The position numbers and the translations under genes were made by a program. A stretch of DNA of 64,000 nucleotides from Juglans regia. Lineage: Eukaryota > Streptophyta > Magnoliopsida > Fagales > Juglandaceae. The stretch is taken from the NCBI RefSeq assembly GCF_001411555.2, contig NC_049905.1, positions 7,283,053 to 7,347,052 on the forward strand, given 5' to 3'. The notes under the pieces were generated by a model, which saw only the letters and a list, made by a program, of their open reading frames with translations, did no database searches and had not been told where the DNA came from. This document shows, piece after piece, positions 26,601 to 38,352 of the stretch; position 1 is the stretch's first letter; every line of letters starts with the position of its first letter.

Positions 26601-27309
26601 TCCCTACAATCTGGCTGGCTCATGCTTGAACTGGAACAAATTTCTACAGCCTCTTACAGCATTTCTGAAAAGAGCAAATAACTACTGATTGTTGAGAACT
26701 CCGCCATTTTAAGGGCTTAATCCTATTGTATAATAAAACATGTCAAATTTGAATGAAGTTACAATACACTTTCCAGAAAATCTAACAATAAGAATAATGA
26801 ACTATCAGATTGCAATGTGTGATTTTAATATTTTCACACCATATTACTTATTAGCCTCAGAAAGGAATTCTAGAGCATGTAAACGTTCTTAGGCCATTCC
26901 TTACTAAAGTAAAGTACCAAACAACAAGCATGTTCTAAATCTCAAAACAATTTCATACATACATGTTGCAAACAACGTCTGAACCTAACAAGCGGGCGAT
27001 ATTGGATAGAAACACAAACAATAAAAAATCAACCATTTTGAGTTTCATGCTTTACAAATTACAAAAATTTACTACCATCAGAATCACACGAACTATTTAA
27101 CTACAAATTCTTAGAGCTTTTATATGGAAATCCAAAACTTAGGGTTTTCAAATTACAAATAAAACTCCTAAACACGGCTAAGCGAAATTGAAAAAGGATC
27201 ATACCATTCGAACGTAGGGGTTGTCGCCGAGGCAGGACTCACAGATGATTGGAAAGTCGGAACGTTCCCAGCCATCGGCCTCCAGATCTCTAAGCAATCT
27301 ATGGGCCAT
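23637..27309 (-). CDS. MAC5: CCCH zinc finger and RRM splicing factor, MAC5 / RBM22 / Slt11 type
   Basis: Four exons on the minus strand (27205-27309, 25782-26051, 25019-25242, 23637-24588) join in phase to 516 aa. The protein belongs to the NineTeen complex-associated factors that bind U6 and pre-mRNA in the activated spliceosome; plant members are MAC5A/B (AtC3H4/25/40). The N-terminus [20 protein letters not shown] leads into several zinc-binding CxxC pairs (CESC, CKIC, CQTC, CQVC) within about residues 23-90. A CCCH finger, C-x7-C-x5-C-x3-H, occupies residues about 163-181. An RRM follows (about 229-302) with RNP2 LYVGGL and RNP1 RACAFVTY. The C-terminal third is Pro/Gln/Tyr-rich and ends in a Gly-Ser-Pro tail. 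Intron 1 (about 1.15 kb) and intron 2 contain only simple repeats, including a G10/(GA)12 tract at 25360-25397. Which MAC5 paralogue this is cannot be settled here. Confidence 0.95.
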
Positions 27310-29130
27310 GTTCGACTCGGACGAAGTTAGCGACGGGGGAGCTTTGTCTGTCTGAGAAGATAAAAGAAAAAGAAGAAGACGAAGAAGCGAGGGGAGAAAA
27401 CGGGGGATCTTTGTCTGTCTGAGAAGAAAATAAAAAGAGGAGGACGAGGAAGGGAGGGGAGAAAAGAAAGAGAAGGGAGGGGAGCGAAGAACAGATGAGG
27501 CAAAAGAGTTAGGGCTGGCCAAAACGGTGCCGTTTAACAAAGGGGCGCTGAGCTTTTTTTCTTTGGGCTGGGCTTCCACACGGGTTGGGCTTTGGGTTTT
27601 AACTTGCAGGCCTTAGATATGAAAAATAGATCATTTCAAAATGTAGCCCATCTAAAAATTTTATCTCAAATGACCTATGGTATTTTTTTTAAATCGATAC
27701 TAATTGTTCATAATATTTTTATCAAGAGAAATTAACTTCTCACATGTTAAATTATAGATTATATTATAAATTTCATAAATAAATAAATTGTAACATCTTC
27801 ATATAATTTTAAATATATATTATGTCATTATCAATATTTTACTTTCAGAAGTGTATCTTGTCTAAATTCTAAAATGTCTAATATTTTAAAACCATAAATA
27901 AATCCCAAAAATTTAACAAATATATTTCAAATTTTGACATTTTTATATTTTTTTTATTATCGTACAGGATTTTTACAAGCCGATCATACGTAGATATATA
28001 TGAGTTTGATTGCATTCATGACAATTCAAACCTGATTTCATATTTTATTTTAATATTGACCTAAACTATACTCTCTTTTTTTTACCAATTAAAATATGCC
28101 TTCTTGTTTTTTAACCAGGTGCTATGTGCGAGGGGCATCACCTCACTGGTGCGTGTATATATATATATGTGTGTGTGTGTGTGTTTGTGATTGATGGGAT
28201 TTTAAGACACGTAGGGATACACCTTCGTATAGTGATTATTATCTCTATAATAATAATTAAAATATCTTAAAATATTAGTTTTTCATGTTAATTGATATAA
28301 CAGATTTTTACGTTGTCGTATTAATAGAATAATGTTAGACAAATTCTTAAGGTGTGCAAGTCTCGTATATTCTCTACGAAGAAAAGTATGATTTATCATT
28401 AAAAAAATTATTTTTTTTATGTGAGTCTCAAATTTATTCATTTTTTTTTAAATGGAATGCACGAAACTTATATACTATAAATATCATTTCTCATATTAAT
28501 AAGTCGGCTTTAAATTTATTTATTTTTCCTTTTATATGAATTTCATTTGGGTACAAAGATTTAGAATGGGTCAAATTCATTCTATTTATATAAATTTATA
28601 TCTATTATTTTTATAGTATTAACTTTAATTTTACGACAAGAACACGTTATACATTTTAAACAATAAGAATGAATCATATTCATAATGTGATAGTTATGAA
28701 TAATCTTTATATAGATTTGTACGAATGTATAGATAAAGAATACAAAGATATTTATAAAGTCATAAGATGCATATAAATTATCTATTTTCTAATAAAAGGT
28801 CATATATGAAATTATAAACATAATACTTCACATTTTCCTTTTCTATTTGTATGTTTATCTATTAGTTTAAATGATAAAATCTTCAAATATATTTAGAGAT
28901 GTTTAAAGCGTGGAGAAATGCCATATAAAATGCATAAACTCTACACAATCGTTTTAAAAAATAGTGAAATCTACTGTTAAAATTTAATTTTTTTTTAATG
29001 TAAATCCTTTATTTACTCATTTTTTTTAAAAAAGATTACACGACGCACATTCTGCGATTGTAAATATTATTTATCTAAGATATGTAAGTCTTTTTGGGGA
29101 AAAAAATGTGAGACCCATTATAAAATAAAT
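27310..29130. other. MAC5-like promoter and AT-rich intergenic DNA
   Basis: The first ~250 bases read as a purine-rich plus strand, i.e. a pyrimidine-rich leader for the minus-strand gene. A near-palindrome 'aaaacggtgccgttt' lies at about 27520-27534, and repeated TGGGCT-like site II elements lie at about 27560-27595. Beyond about 27650 the DNA is AT-rich, with a TA/TG microsatellite (about 28156-28185) and two family B foldback MITE-like elements (about 28333-28493 and 28915-29080). I see no gene. Confidence 0.5.
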
Positions 29131-29135
29131 GAGTT

Positions 29136-29253
29136 TTTTAGGTGCTAAGATCATTTGGATCAATTGGTAACACTTTAATTTCTCAAAGAGAAATAAGGAT
29201 CGAATCCCCTTACCCCATGTATATATCTATAAAAAAAAAAAGTGTTTTAGGTG
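29136..29253 (+). mobile_element. Short tRNA-derived SINE-like insertion with target duplication
   Basis: A ~100-bp body (about 29145-29244) carries an A-box-like 'gatcaattggtaac' and a B-box-like GGATCGAATCC (29198-29208) with pol III promoter spacing. It ends in an A11 tail (29231-29241). TTTTAGGTG occurs just before (29136-29144) and just after (29245-29253), consistent with a target-site duplication. It cannot fold as a full tRNA, so a tRNA-derived SINE fits best. Confidence 0.6.
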
Positions 29254-29257
29254 AATC

Positions 29258-29258
29258 G

Positions 29259-29290
<32 letters not shown>

Positions 29291-29300
29291 ATATATATTC
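29258..29300. repeat. TA microsatellite
   Basis: Two TA tracts separated by 'tta' directly follow the SINE-like insertion. No function is evident. Confidence 0.9.
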
Positions 29301-29830
29301 AAATGGCTTGAATTCCCTAGACCTGCACCAATCATTATGAGATAAATGTAGGAAATGCACTTTCGAGATATCACCATTGGGCTAATATGACTAATGAATA
29401 GACAATTCTATCAATCTAAATATCAATCTAAAGATGGATGAGATCTACACGTAATCATCTTTGAAACGTAATCAGTTCAAAGATGGATAAGAATCTATTG
29501 GAGAGGAAAATGGTTGATTTCAATCAGTTCAAAACGTAATCATATACTAATATGTTGTTTGATGGGGACATGGTGAGGAAAGCAGCTTTTGTACTAACAA
29601 CAAAAGGGTCTGTTGTAGTAACGAATCTAATGATGATGAATACCCTTTCACGCAAATATAGCTTGCCAATCTGTTCACTGTTACAAAAAGACTTCGTATA
29701 TAACTGAGTGGGAAGCAAAAAATGCAGAGAGACAGACAAATATCATCTCTCAGGTAAAAAAATAATTCCAATTTCCGAGCAATAGCTGTGCCTTTTCGCT
29801 TGCTAAATCTCAACCAGGAAAGCCATAGAT

Positions 29831-32800
29831 TTATGCTGCCCCTCCAAAAAATATCTTGGCCTGTCATGCAGATAAAATGATGAGCATTTTCAATTTTCAA
29901 TTATAGAGTGGTTTAAATGACATCTAAGTAGGTAGCTTAACAGTATAAGCCACTACAAAAGCCTCAAATGTTAAAAGTAGAGGATATTTCAAATTTGGGA
30001 ACCATTTATAAGTTCCAAGGGCAGCTAAAACTTAAATGTAAACATGGGCATGCTATTATAGAATTGTGCTCACTATGTATGAGCCTCATCGGTCCAATTC
30101 AAAACTGCAAAAAAAATGGAAGACCAGTGTGCAAATCTGGACCAATGAAACTCACTGGCAGACACAATGGACACACTTTCGAGTAGCAGATCCATACTCT
30201 ATGAATGATACCCTCCAAAACAGAAAAGCTAAGCTCGGGCCACTTTTTTTTTTTTTTATAAGTAATCGATAATATTATAAATAGAGATAGGCAAAAACCC
30301 AAGTACACAAGATGGATACAGGAGATAAAACCTATCTAAGTCAACGAAAGGGAAGCTAAAAAGTCATGTATATTCAGGCCATTAAAATCTATAGCAATGG
30401 CCCATAACATTAAAGTACGGAAAAGTAAAGCTCTAAGTTCCCCCGGCGACCGCTCCTTGTTTTCAAAAGTCCGATCATTGCGCTCTTGCCAAATACACCA
30501 CATGATACAGATCGGGATCATTTTCCACACCTCCTTAATTTGTTGAACGCCTCTCGGAAGTGTCCAACTGGCCAACAGATCAACCACAGTTTCTGGCATC
30601 ACGAAGGGTAACTCTACTCGACTGAAAACTTTCACCCACAAGGCTCTCGTTATCTCACAATGTAACAATAGATGATCCACTGTCTCACTTGATCTCTTAC
30701 ACAAGCAACACCAGTCTAGTATAACTAACCGTCGCTTCCTCAGGTTGTCAGTGGTTAGAATCTTCCCCCATACTGCTGTCCATGTAAAGAAAACCGCTTT
30801 CGGAGGCGCCTTATTTCTCCAAAGTCTCTTCCATGGAAACTGAATGGTTGTGGTGTGGGAAAAGGACTTATAGAAGGATCTAACTGAGAAGATGCCCTTA
30901 CCCGTCGGGTTCCACCATAAGCTACCAGCTTGCTGTCTATTCGGCTTCACAGAATATATGAGGCTGAAAAAGGCTTCAAAAATGTCTACTTCCCAATCTT
31001 GTGCCGCTCTACTAAATGTCACGTTCCACTGCACATGATCCCCTGATATAATCATGAGGTCCTCAATGGATGCTTCCTGGTTGCGAGCCACACGGAAAAC
31101 AGCTGGAAATGCCTCCTTTAGGGCCTCACTCCCACACCAAATGTCCTCCCAAAACTTAATACGGGATCCCCTCTCCAACACCATTTTAGAATGAGTAATA
31201 AAGTCCCCCCACCCGCGCCTAATGTGCTTCCATATCCCCACTCCACTTGCCCCATTTACCTCTTTTGTGCACCAGCCCCCCATAAGCTTCCATGTTTATA
31301 ATCAATCACCAGTTTCCATAGAGCTCCAGTTTCCAAATTATACCGCCATAACCACTTCCCAAGCAAAGCCCGATTGAATGTTCTCAAATTCTTTATGCCT
31401 AACCCACCTGACGAGAGTGGTCTACACACCTTGTCCTAGCTAACTAAATGAAATTTGAATTCATCCCCTATCCCACTCCATAGGAAATCACGATACAGTT
31501 TCTTAATCCGAGCCGCTACACTGACAGGCAATTGAAACAAAGATAGAAAGTACGTGGGTAAGTTAGAAAGGGTACTCTTAATGAGAGTAACCCGGCCACC
31601 TTTCGACAAATACAATCTCTTCCATCCTGCCAATTTCCTTCCTATCTTTTCAATAACAGAATCCCAAATGGATGAGGCCCTAGCAGCAGCCCCCAAAGGT
31701 AATCCCAAATAGGTAATGGGAAGAGAAGCTATCTTACACCCAAGAATGTTAGCTAACTGCCTAGTATTGTTCACATTCCCCACTGGTACTAACTCTGACT
31801 TGTCAAAATTAATTTTCAGGCCTGACGCTGCTTCAAAGCATAATAACAGAGCCTTCAATGTCCTCAACTGGTTGTGATCAGCCTCACAAAATAAAAGGGT
31901 GTTATCTGCAAATAGTAAGTGAGACAAAATAATAGTACCCCTATTGGGGTCACCAATTGGAAAACCAGCCACCAACCCATGCGTGACCACCGCCGATATC
32001 ATCCTACTCAATGCCTCCATAACGATAACAAAAAGAGTGGAGACAGAGGATCTCCTTGTCTGAGACCTCGAGAGCTACTAAAGAAGCCAGTCGGACAGCC
32101 ATTTATCAAGACTAAAAATCTGGCCGTAGAGATACACCAGCTGATCCAACTACACCATCTCACCCCAAAGCCACATCTACCCAACACATACAAGAGGAAA
32201 TCCCAGTTTACATGGTCATATGCCTTCTCCATATCTAATTTGCACAAAATCCCTGTAGATCCAGCCTTCAATCTGCTATCTAGTCCCTCATTTGCAATAA
32301 GAACTGAATCCAAGATTTGTCGCCTCTTAACAAAAGCATTTTGTGTTTTCGTGATAATCTTCCCCAGAACCGCCCCCAATCTGTTAGCCAGAACCTTTGA
32401 AATAATTTTATACACTCCATTCACCAGGCTGATGGGTCGAAAATCCTTAATCTCCACCGCCCCCATCTTCTTAGGGATCAACGCAATAAAAGTGGCATTT
32501 ATGCTTTTCTCAAACTTTCCAACCAATGAAACTTCCTGAAACACATTCATTAAATCTATTTTCACCACTTCCCAACAAGAGTGGAAAAAGCCCATTGAGA
32601 AACCATATGGATCGGGAGCTTTATCTTTGACCATACGTCTCACTACCTCATACACTTCCCCTTCTTCAAAGGGCCTCTCTAACCACGCCGCTTCTTGAGG
32701 CTCAATAGTATCAAAACCAAGGCCATCCATCTTTGGCCTCCATCCCTCTCGGACCACTTTCTCAGGCGTGCGAATAAGAAAAGCACGAGGCCATGGTCAA

Positions 32801-35800
32801 ATTTTTGCCAAAATCTAGGCAAATTCATCTTATTCAATTGTTAATTTCTCGAGTCTACTAATGTTACTTTCTCAAGTGTGCTAAAGTGATTGGCTTTGTA
32901 CAAAAGAATGAAACCTACCATAACCTTGCTAGCATTTAGCTAAGCATGCATAGGCAATTCTTTTAATCTAGCATAAAATGATTCAACGTTCCAAATTTTA
33001 GTACCATTTCCCAATGCAAAAGAGAATGAACTAGTATACTCTATAGCAACTTATAACCTGGAAGTAAAACAAGATATCCAGAATCAGTTGAATGCAAGTG
33101 CCAACATTTAGCAAAAATTCAATACCAACATGCAAGTATGAGCATCTTCTGTATATCTTACTTGCTCAAGAGTTAGGAACATAATCACGTTCCAAGCTCC
33201 CAGCCGACCAAAGTTAAGGAAGAACCCTTTATAGAAGGCAAAAAATCCCTGCAATGTATTAGTGTCCATGAGTAAGTAGTTATCACTGCAGCTGACAGTT
33301 TCTAACTTTCTTTAAAACATTTATGTAAAGGTTTTCACCAAGATTATGGCAAAACACAAATTCAACTAGTTCTTTTATGGGTAAATGACACACACTCTCA
33401 AAGTGGATGGAACTCATGACTTCATCCTCCATCCTGTTTTTAAGGGGAGAAGATGCAATCTGGAAGACAACTATTAGAACCCAAGGGAAGTTATTGTCAG
33501 AAGCTTGTTTCTAGCCTATTACTAAAAGCCCATAGCAAATGCCTGTGCTCTAATTTAACAAGATAGAATACAGCTTTCTCATTATTTTATTTCTTTCTTT
33601 CTTTTTTCTAACAAGATAGAATACAGCTTTCTCATTATTTTATTTCTTTCTTTCTTTTTTCTTCTTAGGTGATCTTCATTCTAGGAATAGACAATCATTT
33701 TACAAGTCAATATGAAGTGTTTTCCTGCTCTGTAGATCCGAAAGAGAACAAATATTATTTGTAAGTATGTTAATAGAAGTACTATTTTCTGAGGCAAATC
33801 AACATACCTCACTCTTCAAAGTTTTGATGAAGCAGTCAAACGTGCTTTTGTATGTTGAATCTCCCATCATTCTGGATTTCACCTGGAACATAATAAGCAT
33901 GGCATCCAAGCCAACATTGACTGACTAACTTGTCCTTAAAACTATAAAAAAAATTTCTTCATACGATAAGAAACAAATTTTGACCATAATCTTTCACTAG
34001 CACAGCCGCTTTAAAGCCTGCAGCGAACAATTTAGCAGATTATGCCACAATTGGAAACCAGATGCAACGACAACTAAAAATTGGAAAAGCATAGATAACT
34101 TGAACAGATTCACTTCTATGACAATATCACCACCACCATCAACATGAACTTATTAGAATGCCTGGAAGTTATTGATACTGTTTACAAGGTTGCATGCACA
34201 AGAGACAGCACATGATACTTTTGTTCTCTAATTTGTCCATCCCAAGTCCAGCCCAAAAAGTTTGGTTATGTACACTGATTGTGTAGTGCTTTTTCAAAAT
34301 TAAAACAATATATAATATCCAAAATATGCAGCGCGTCTATGATGTTATGTTTTCCCCTAAGAGTTGCGAAATTTCAATAAACTCCTGATGTAATTTTTCA
34401 GAAACAAAACCAGATGTGCAGGACTGAGCCAGATATAAAAGCAGAAAAAAAGCCTGATCTTCCAGAAATATGGAAATGAATGGGATACTAAAGACATTGT
34501 GGCAAGGTGATTTCCTACAATCTACACGCGTAAATTTAAAAGGTATATGAAGGTGATAATGAACTATTTGAGGACTTCAAGCTTTATAATCCATGGCTAA
34601 AACTGAAATGAAGCAGAAAAAGAACACCTACAACATCAACGGGAGAACCGATACAGACAGCAAAGAAACCTGCACCTAGACCAGCCAGCACATGAGTTAA
34701 AACATTGTCCATGAACCCTGGAATTCTCAAAATCATCTGCATAAGCATAGCAAATTAGGACATTTTGGAGTTAACTTAACACAACCACTTAGAATAAGTT
34801 CAACTTAAAAGACCTAGCATTACAATATTACCTGTTTAAATTGGTCATAACTAGCTAGTTCAGCGGCATTTATTATAGCATTTCGTGCTACATTGGGGCC
34901 AAGGCCAGTCCACAGGGCCCCTAATCCTTCCTATTTTTTGGAAGATAATTAGAAATTGATAAGAAGAGACTCTAAATATGAAAGCGGATATATGATAGCA
35001 TGCAAACTAACCTGTCTCACTATGGTGAAATATGCATCCAAAGCTCCAGAGTAACGCCTAGGAACCCCGGCTGGTAATTTCCCTTCAGCTTGAAGTCGAA
35101 CTTTGACAAGATCAGTTGGATTAGCCACTGCAATTGCTATAGCACCTATCAAGGTAAAAATAGAATAAAATTTTCAAATTAAAGACTCTAAATAAGAGTT
35201 TGATGTGTAACATACCGACTTAGCAAATATAGCAGCAAGGGAATTGTGGCAATAGTTTGAGCACTAGGCAAAACAAAAAGCTAATCAGGTTGCATAAAAT
35301 TTTGAACAGCAAGCAGGGTAGTCACCAAACATACTCACCCGTTAAAAGAGCAGCAAGTATTTTGTGGTATACAGGAATATCTCCAATAAATTCACTGCCA
35401 ACTAGATATGTTTTGACCTGTCCAATATGCAGTAATATTACAAAATTTCACCAAAAAACTATTAAATAACTAATCACATTCATGAAAATAACCTATTATA
35501 AACTCACAGGACCATATAAGCCAATCCTTAAGCCTCCATAAAGACACTGGCGCTGTAATCCTGGAATAAGACCTTTCCAGAGTGCTGATAAGCCCTCTTC
35601 CCTAGCAATAGTAGTCATAGTACCCAACAAGCCTGTATATTTGGGTACACCCACTCCATCTACCCCCGCTGCTTTCTTTTGAAGCTGAAGCCTGACTTTA
35701 GCAGTATCCAAAGGAAGAGTACAGAACTGCAAAAGATCCACGAATACAAATGTAGAATAATAACAGTATTCACTAACTAAAACTCTCCAGGAGTATCAAA

Positions 35801-36085
35801 AAATTTATGGCATTGCTGGTTGATAAGTAATACCTATAACTATCCAACATCCCTCCGAGTTTTTTCCGGCTAGTCTTAAAGGATTAGTAGGTGAACTCTT
35901 TGAGCTTAGCACGCAAAATAATTGTACTAAATTAAACAAACCCACAATACGAATCAAATTAACAAATCTACTAAACTTGAGCAAAACCAGAAAGATCAAA
36001 GTACCTCGGCGAAACAAGCCGCGAAAGCGCTGCAGAGGAACATCTCAGCGAACGAGATTTCGATCTGGGGCTTGAGATCGGCCAT
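29831..36085 (-). CDS. UCP2: Mitochondrial uncoupling protein (UCP2-like), mitochondrial carrier family
   Basis: Exons on the minus strand: 36005-36085, 35508-35726, 35339-35417, 35012-35145, 34832-34930, 34632-34736, 33808-33882, 33162-33248, plus a proposed last exon 29831-29860. Together they give about 302 aa, close to the ~305 aa of plant UCP2. The N-terminus [20 protein letters not shown] matches the UCP2 subtype rather than UCP1. The three carrier signatures are visible: [23 protein letters not shown] and SPVDVVKSRMM, one per ~100-residue repeat, implying six membrane helices in the inner mitochondrial membrane. Plant UCPs dissipate the proton gradient and also exchange aspartate, glutamate and dicarboxylates (family knowledge). 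The last exon is weak: acceptor CATGACAG then nine codons ending AKIFFGGAA, 3.3 kb from exon 8 because a LINE lies between. Reading through exon 8 would give a different 17-residue tail. Confidence 0.9.
30231..32793 (-). mobile_element. 5'-truncated L1-type LINE inside the last UCP intron
   Basis: A poly(A) tail (T run at about 30244-30258 on the plus strand) follows reverse-transcriptase sequence that reads on the minus strand. Pieces are: RT N-terminal half 32757-32008 ([38 protein letters not shown]), RT C-terminal half 32020-31436 ([10 protein letters not shown]), and a zf-RVT/RNase-like tail 31283-30336 with [18 protein letters not shown]. The frames are broken at least twice. The endonuclease and ORF1 are absent, which is usual for 5' truncation. 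An imperfect duplication, 'aagctcgggcca' (30231-30242) and 'aagcacgaggcca' (32781-32793), is compatible with a target-site duplication. It lies in the same orientation as the host gene. Confidence 0.9.
33556..33661. repeat. Perfect 53-bp tandem duplication in UCP intron 7
   Basis: The unit 33556-33608, beginning 'taacaagatagaatacagc', is repeated without visible change at 33609-33661. It ends in a CTTT-rich tract. The identity implies a recent event. Confidence 0.92.
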
Positions 36086-38050
36086 TGAAAGCTACGAAGA
36101 AAGGCTGGAAAGCAGGGATTGGGTAATGGAGAGTCAGTTTCGGTACAGCTGAAGGGTAATTCAGGGCCTTATGGAATGATTTCAATAGTCATAATGAATG
36201 GAAAGGGACGTGAAAAAACGCCGACAATGGCTGGCCACCATTGATGGCCGTGCAACTGGGTTTTTCACACGTCCTCCTCGTGACCATCGTTTCAATTATT
36301 TTGGTGGATGCTTAATCATTTTTTAAGCTGATTTTAATTGTTAATCTCATTTGTTAATATCACTTCTTTCATATTTAATTGGTTTTTATAAAAGAAAATT
36401 ATCATCGTTCATTCATTAGATAAATTTATATCTATGACCGGATATATTTTGATATGTCCCCATATCAAACATGATATCATAAACTAAAATATTACATTTA
36501 GAGCTCTATCAATACACTATTTTCTTTTGTGATTGATCTGGTATTTACTATTACTGATACTCTCTACAGACAAACGTATAAAAGACAATACTATCTGCCT
36601 AAACAAAGACTCAACCTCACTATTTATAGGAAGAGATGACTCAACCTCTACAGATAAAAGTCTGAGAGATGAACTATTCTTTTTATTTTAATTAATAAAA
36701 AAGAAACAAAAAATGAAAGCAGTAAGATAGATGCGGAAAATGATATGTTACAGTTTAAACCAACTCTGGTAGAGTTCAAAATCTATGATGGTCTGTGAAG
36801 GAAATACACTTGTCTCTTTTCAACCACAAATGTCATATTTGAAAGGTCTAGTAGTGGTGAGTCCGGATTTAGTGTGTGTGTGTCGAGAAGAGTTGTCGGA
36901 AGGGGTGGCACGTGAGAACCACGTGCGGTGGTTTATGCAAAATTGTCACTTTCTTCCGAATGATTTTCGACTTGTGAATTTGTTTATGTCGCGTATGTCT
37001 CTAGAAGGTTACTGGAAAACTGTAGATTTATCTTTTTCGAGTAAAATAAAACTAAGCAAATAAATCTTAATAGACAGGGTGAGTGAATGGATGAAGGAGA
37101 GAATGAGAGGGAGGAGAAGGACGAAGCCAAAGCCTCTCCCTCCAACGAAAATCAAATCAGGAGCCCTTAATTTTTTACGAGAGCTAGAGGGAAGAGGCAC
37201 CTAGGGTTTTTCAATTTGAGATGTTGTAATATGCTCGATGCTTACATCACACATTTTTATGAAAATTTTGGGGTTTTATTGGGAGTAATGCTATATGGTC
37301 TTAGAGCATTCACAGTGATTTATTTATCTTATCTTTTAAAATATATCACCAATTTTTTTTTTACATGATGATTTTTATAATATATCAACTTATCTATTTT
37401 TTTTCTTCATATCATTTAAATAATATTTTTTTTATTTTTTAAATATTTCTTTTATACCAATAAATTTGCAATATTCATATATATTTTTATATTTACAATA
37501 TATTTTTATATACAATGTAATATAGTTCAGTCCTATACACACAAAATAAAAATATATAAGCCAAATCAAAATTAAAAATAAAATCAAAATATGAAAAAAT
37601 TGGTTAAAAAATATTACCAAGATATTTTTTAGAAAAAATGAAATAGATATATTTTAAATGATGAACAATAAAAAGAATTTGCTTACATTGTAAAAATCAA
37701 CGTAAAAGAAAACGAGGGAGTAAATAAAATATAAATAATAAAAAAATATTTACAGCATGAACAATACTCGCTACATGTAGCGGGTTACTGTAGCTAATTG
37801 TATTATTTTACATTTCATTTTACATAATTGGATTGAACTCCTTTTTTGAACAATTCTTCAAATAATTTATATTTATTGTATAATACATAAGTTGTTAAGA
37901 ATGCTCGGTATGCAAGTCTCACACACTCTCTTCGAAAAAAAGTAAGATTTACCATGTAAAATCGTGTGATGTAAATATTTACAGTTTTAAGATTTGCACA
38001 CCCTAGAACTAAAAATGGATAAGAATATTCGAAATAAAAATAATTTGTGC
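36086..38050. other. UCP promoter and gene-poor DNA
   Basis: The first ~200 bases are the likely UCP leader and promoter. A weak 92-aa frame at 36785-37063 has no recognisable similarity; two CACGTG hexamers (36909-36914 and 36920-36925) lie within it. A region at 37080-37210 with a purine-rich strand and 'cctagggttttt' may be a transposon remnant. 'ttagagcattcacagtg' at about 37312 resembles a MITE start without a visible partner end. A family B remnant lies at about 37892-37995. Confidence 0.45.
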
Positions 38051-38054
38051 AGGC

Positions 38055-38350
38055 TTGTTTAGGAACCCATCTCATCTCATTCTCAAACATCACTTAAGCA
38101 TAAATATTTTTTAATTTCAAATATTTAATTTTTTTCATCTAATTATTACTTAGACTTAGTTTGATTTCACAAATTTTTTAAATTATCTCATCTTAATATC
38201 TAAACATCATTTAAACACAAAATTTTTTCAATTTTAAATTTATAATTTTTCAACTTATTCATCTAATGATTACAATTTTCACAAACTTTCAAACAAAAAA
38301 AATAAAAATTAACTTTTTCAAATTTTAAAATAAAAATTATATTAAAAAAT
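38055..38350. mobile_element. Family A MITE-like element, apparently truncated on the right
   Basis: It opens with 'cccatctcatctcattctc' and runs through the AT-rich body typical of this family. It breaks off at the junction with the duplicated block at about 38352 instead of reaching the usual 'actcatctcat' end. Confidence 0.5.
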
Positions 38351-38352
38351 AC

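Noticed and set aside
29145..29244. tRNA gene suggested by the B-box GGATCGAATCC
   Set aside because: There is no acceptor stem or cloverleaf, and the sequence ends in an A tail between target duplications. It is a SINE-like insertion.
31919..32539. 206-codon plus-strand frame
   Set aside because: It is antisense to the LINE reverse transcriptase, which reads with recognisable motifs on the minus strand.
33109..33161. UCP ending by read-through of exon 8
   Set aside because: A good GTAAGA donor sits exactly where the family exon ends, and the 17-residue read-through tail has no similarity to plant UCP. It is kept only as a possible retained-intron isoform.
33556..33661. CRISPR-like repeats (also 43877-43934 and 39771-39975)
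   Set aside because: The repeats are tandem, without unique spacers, in a plant nuclear genome.
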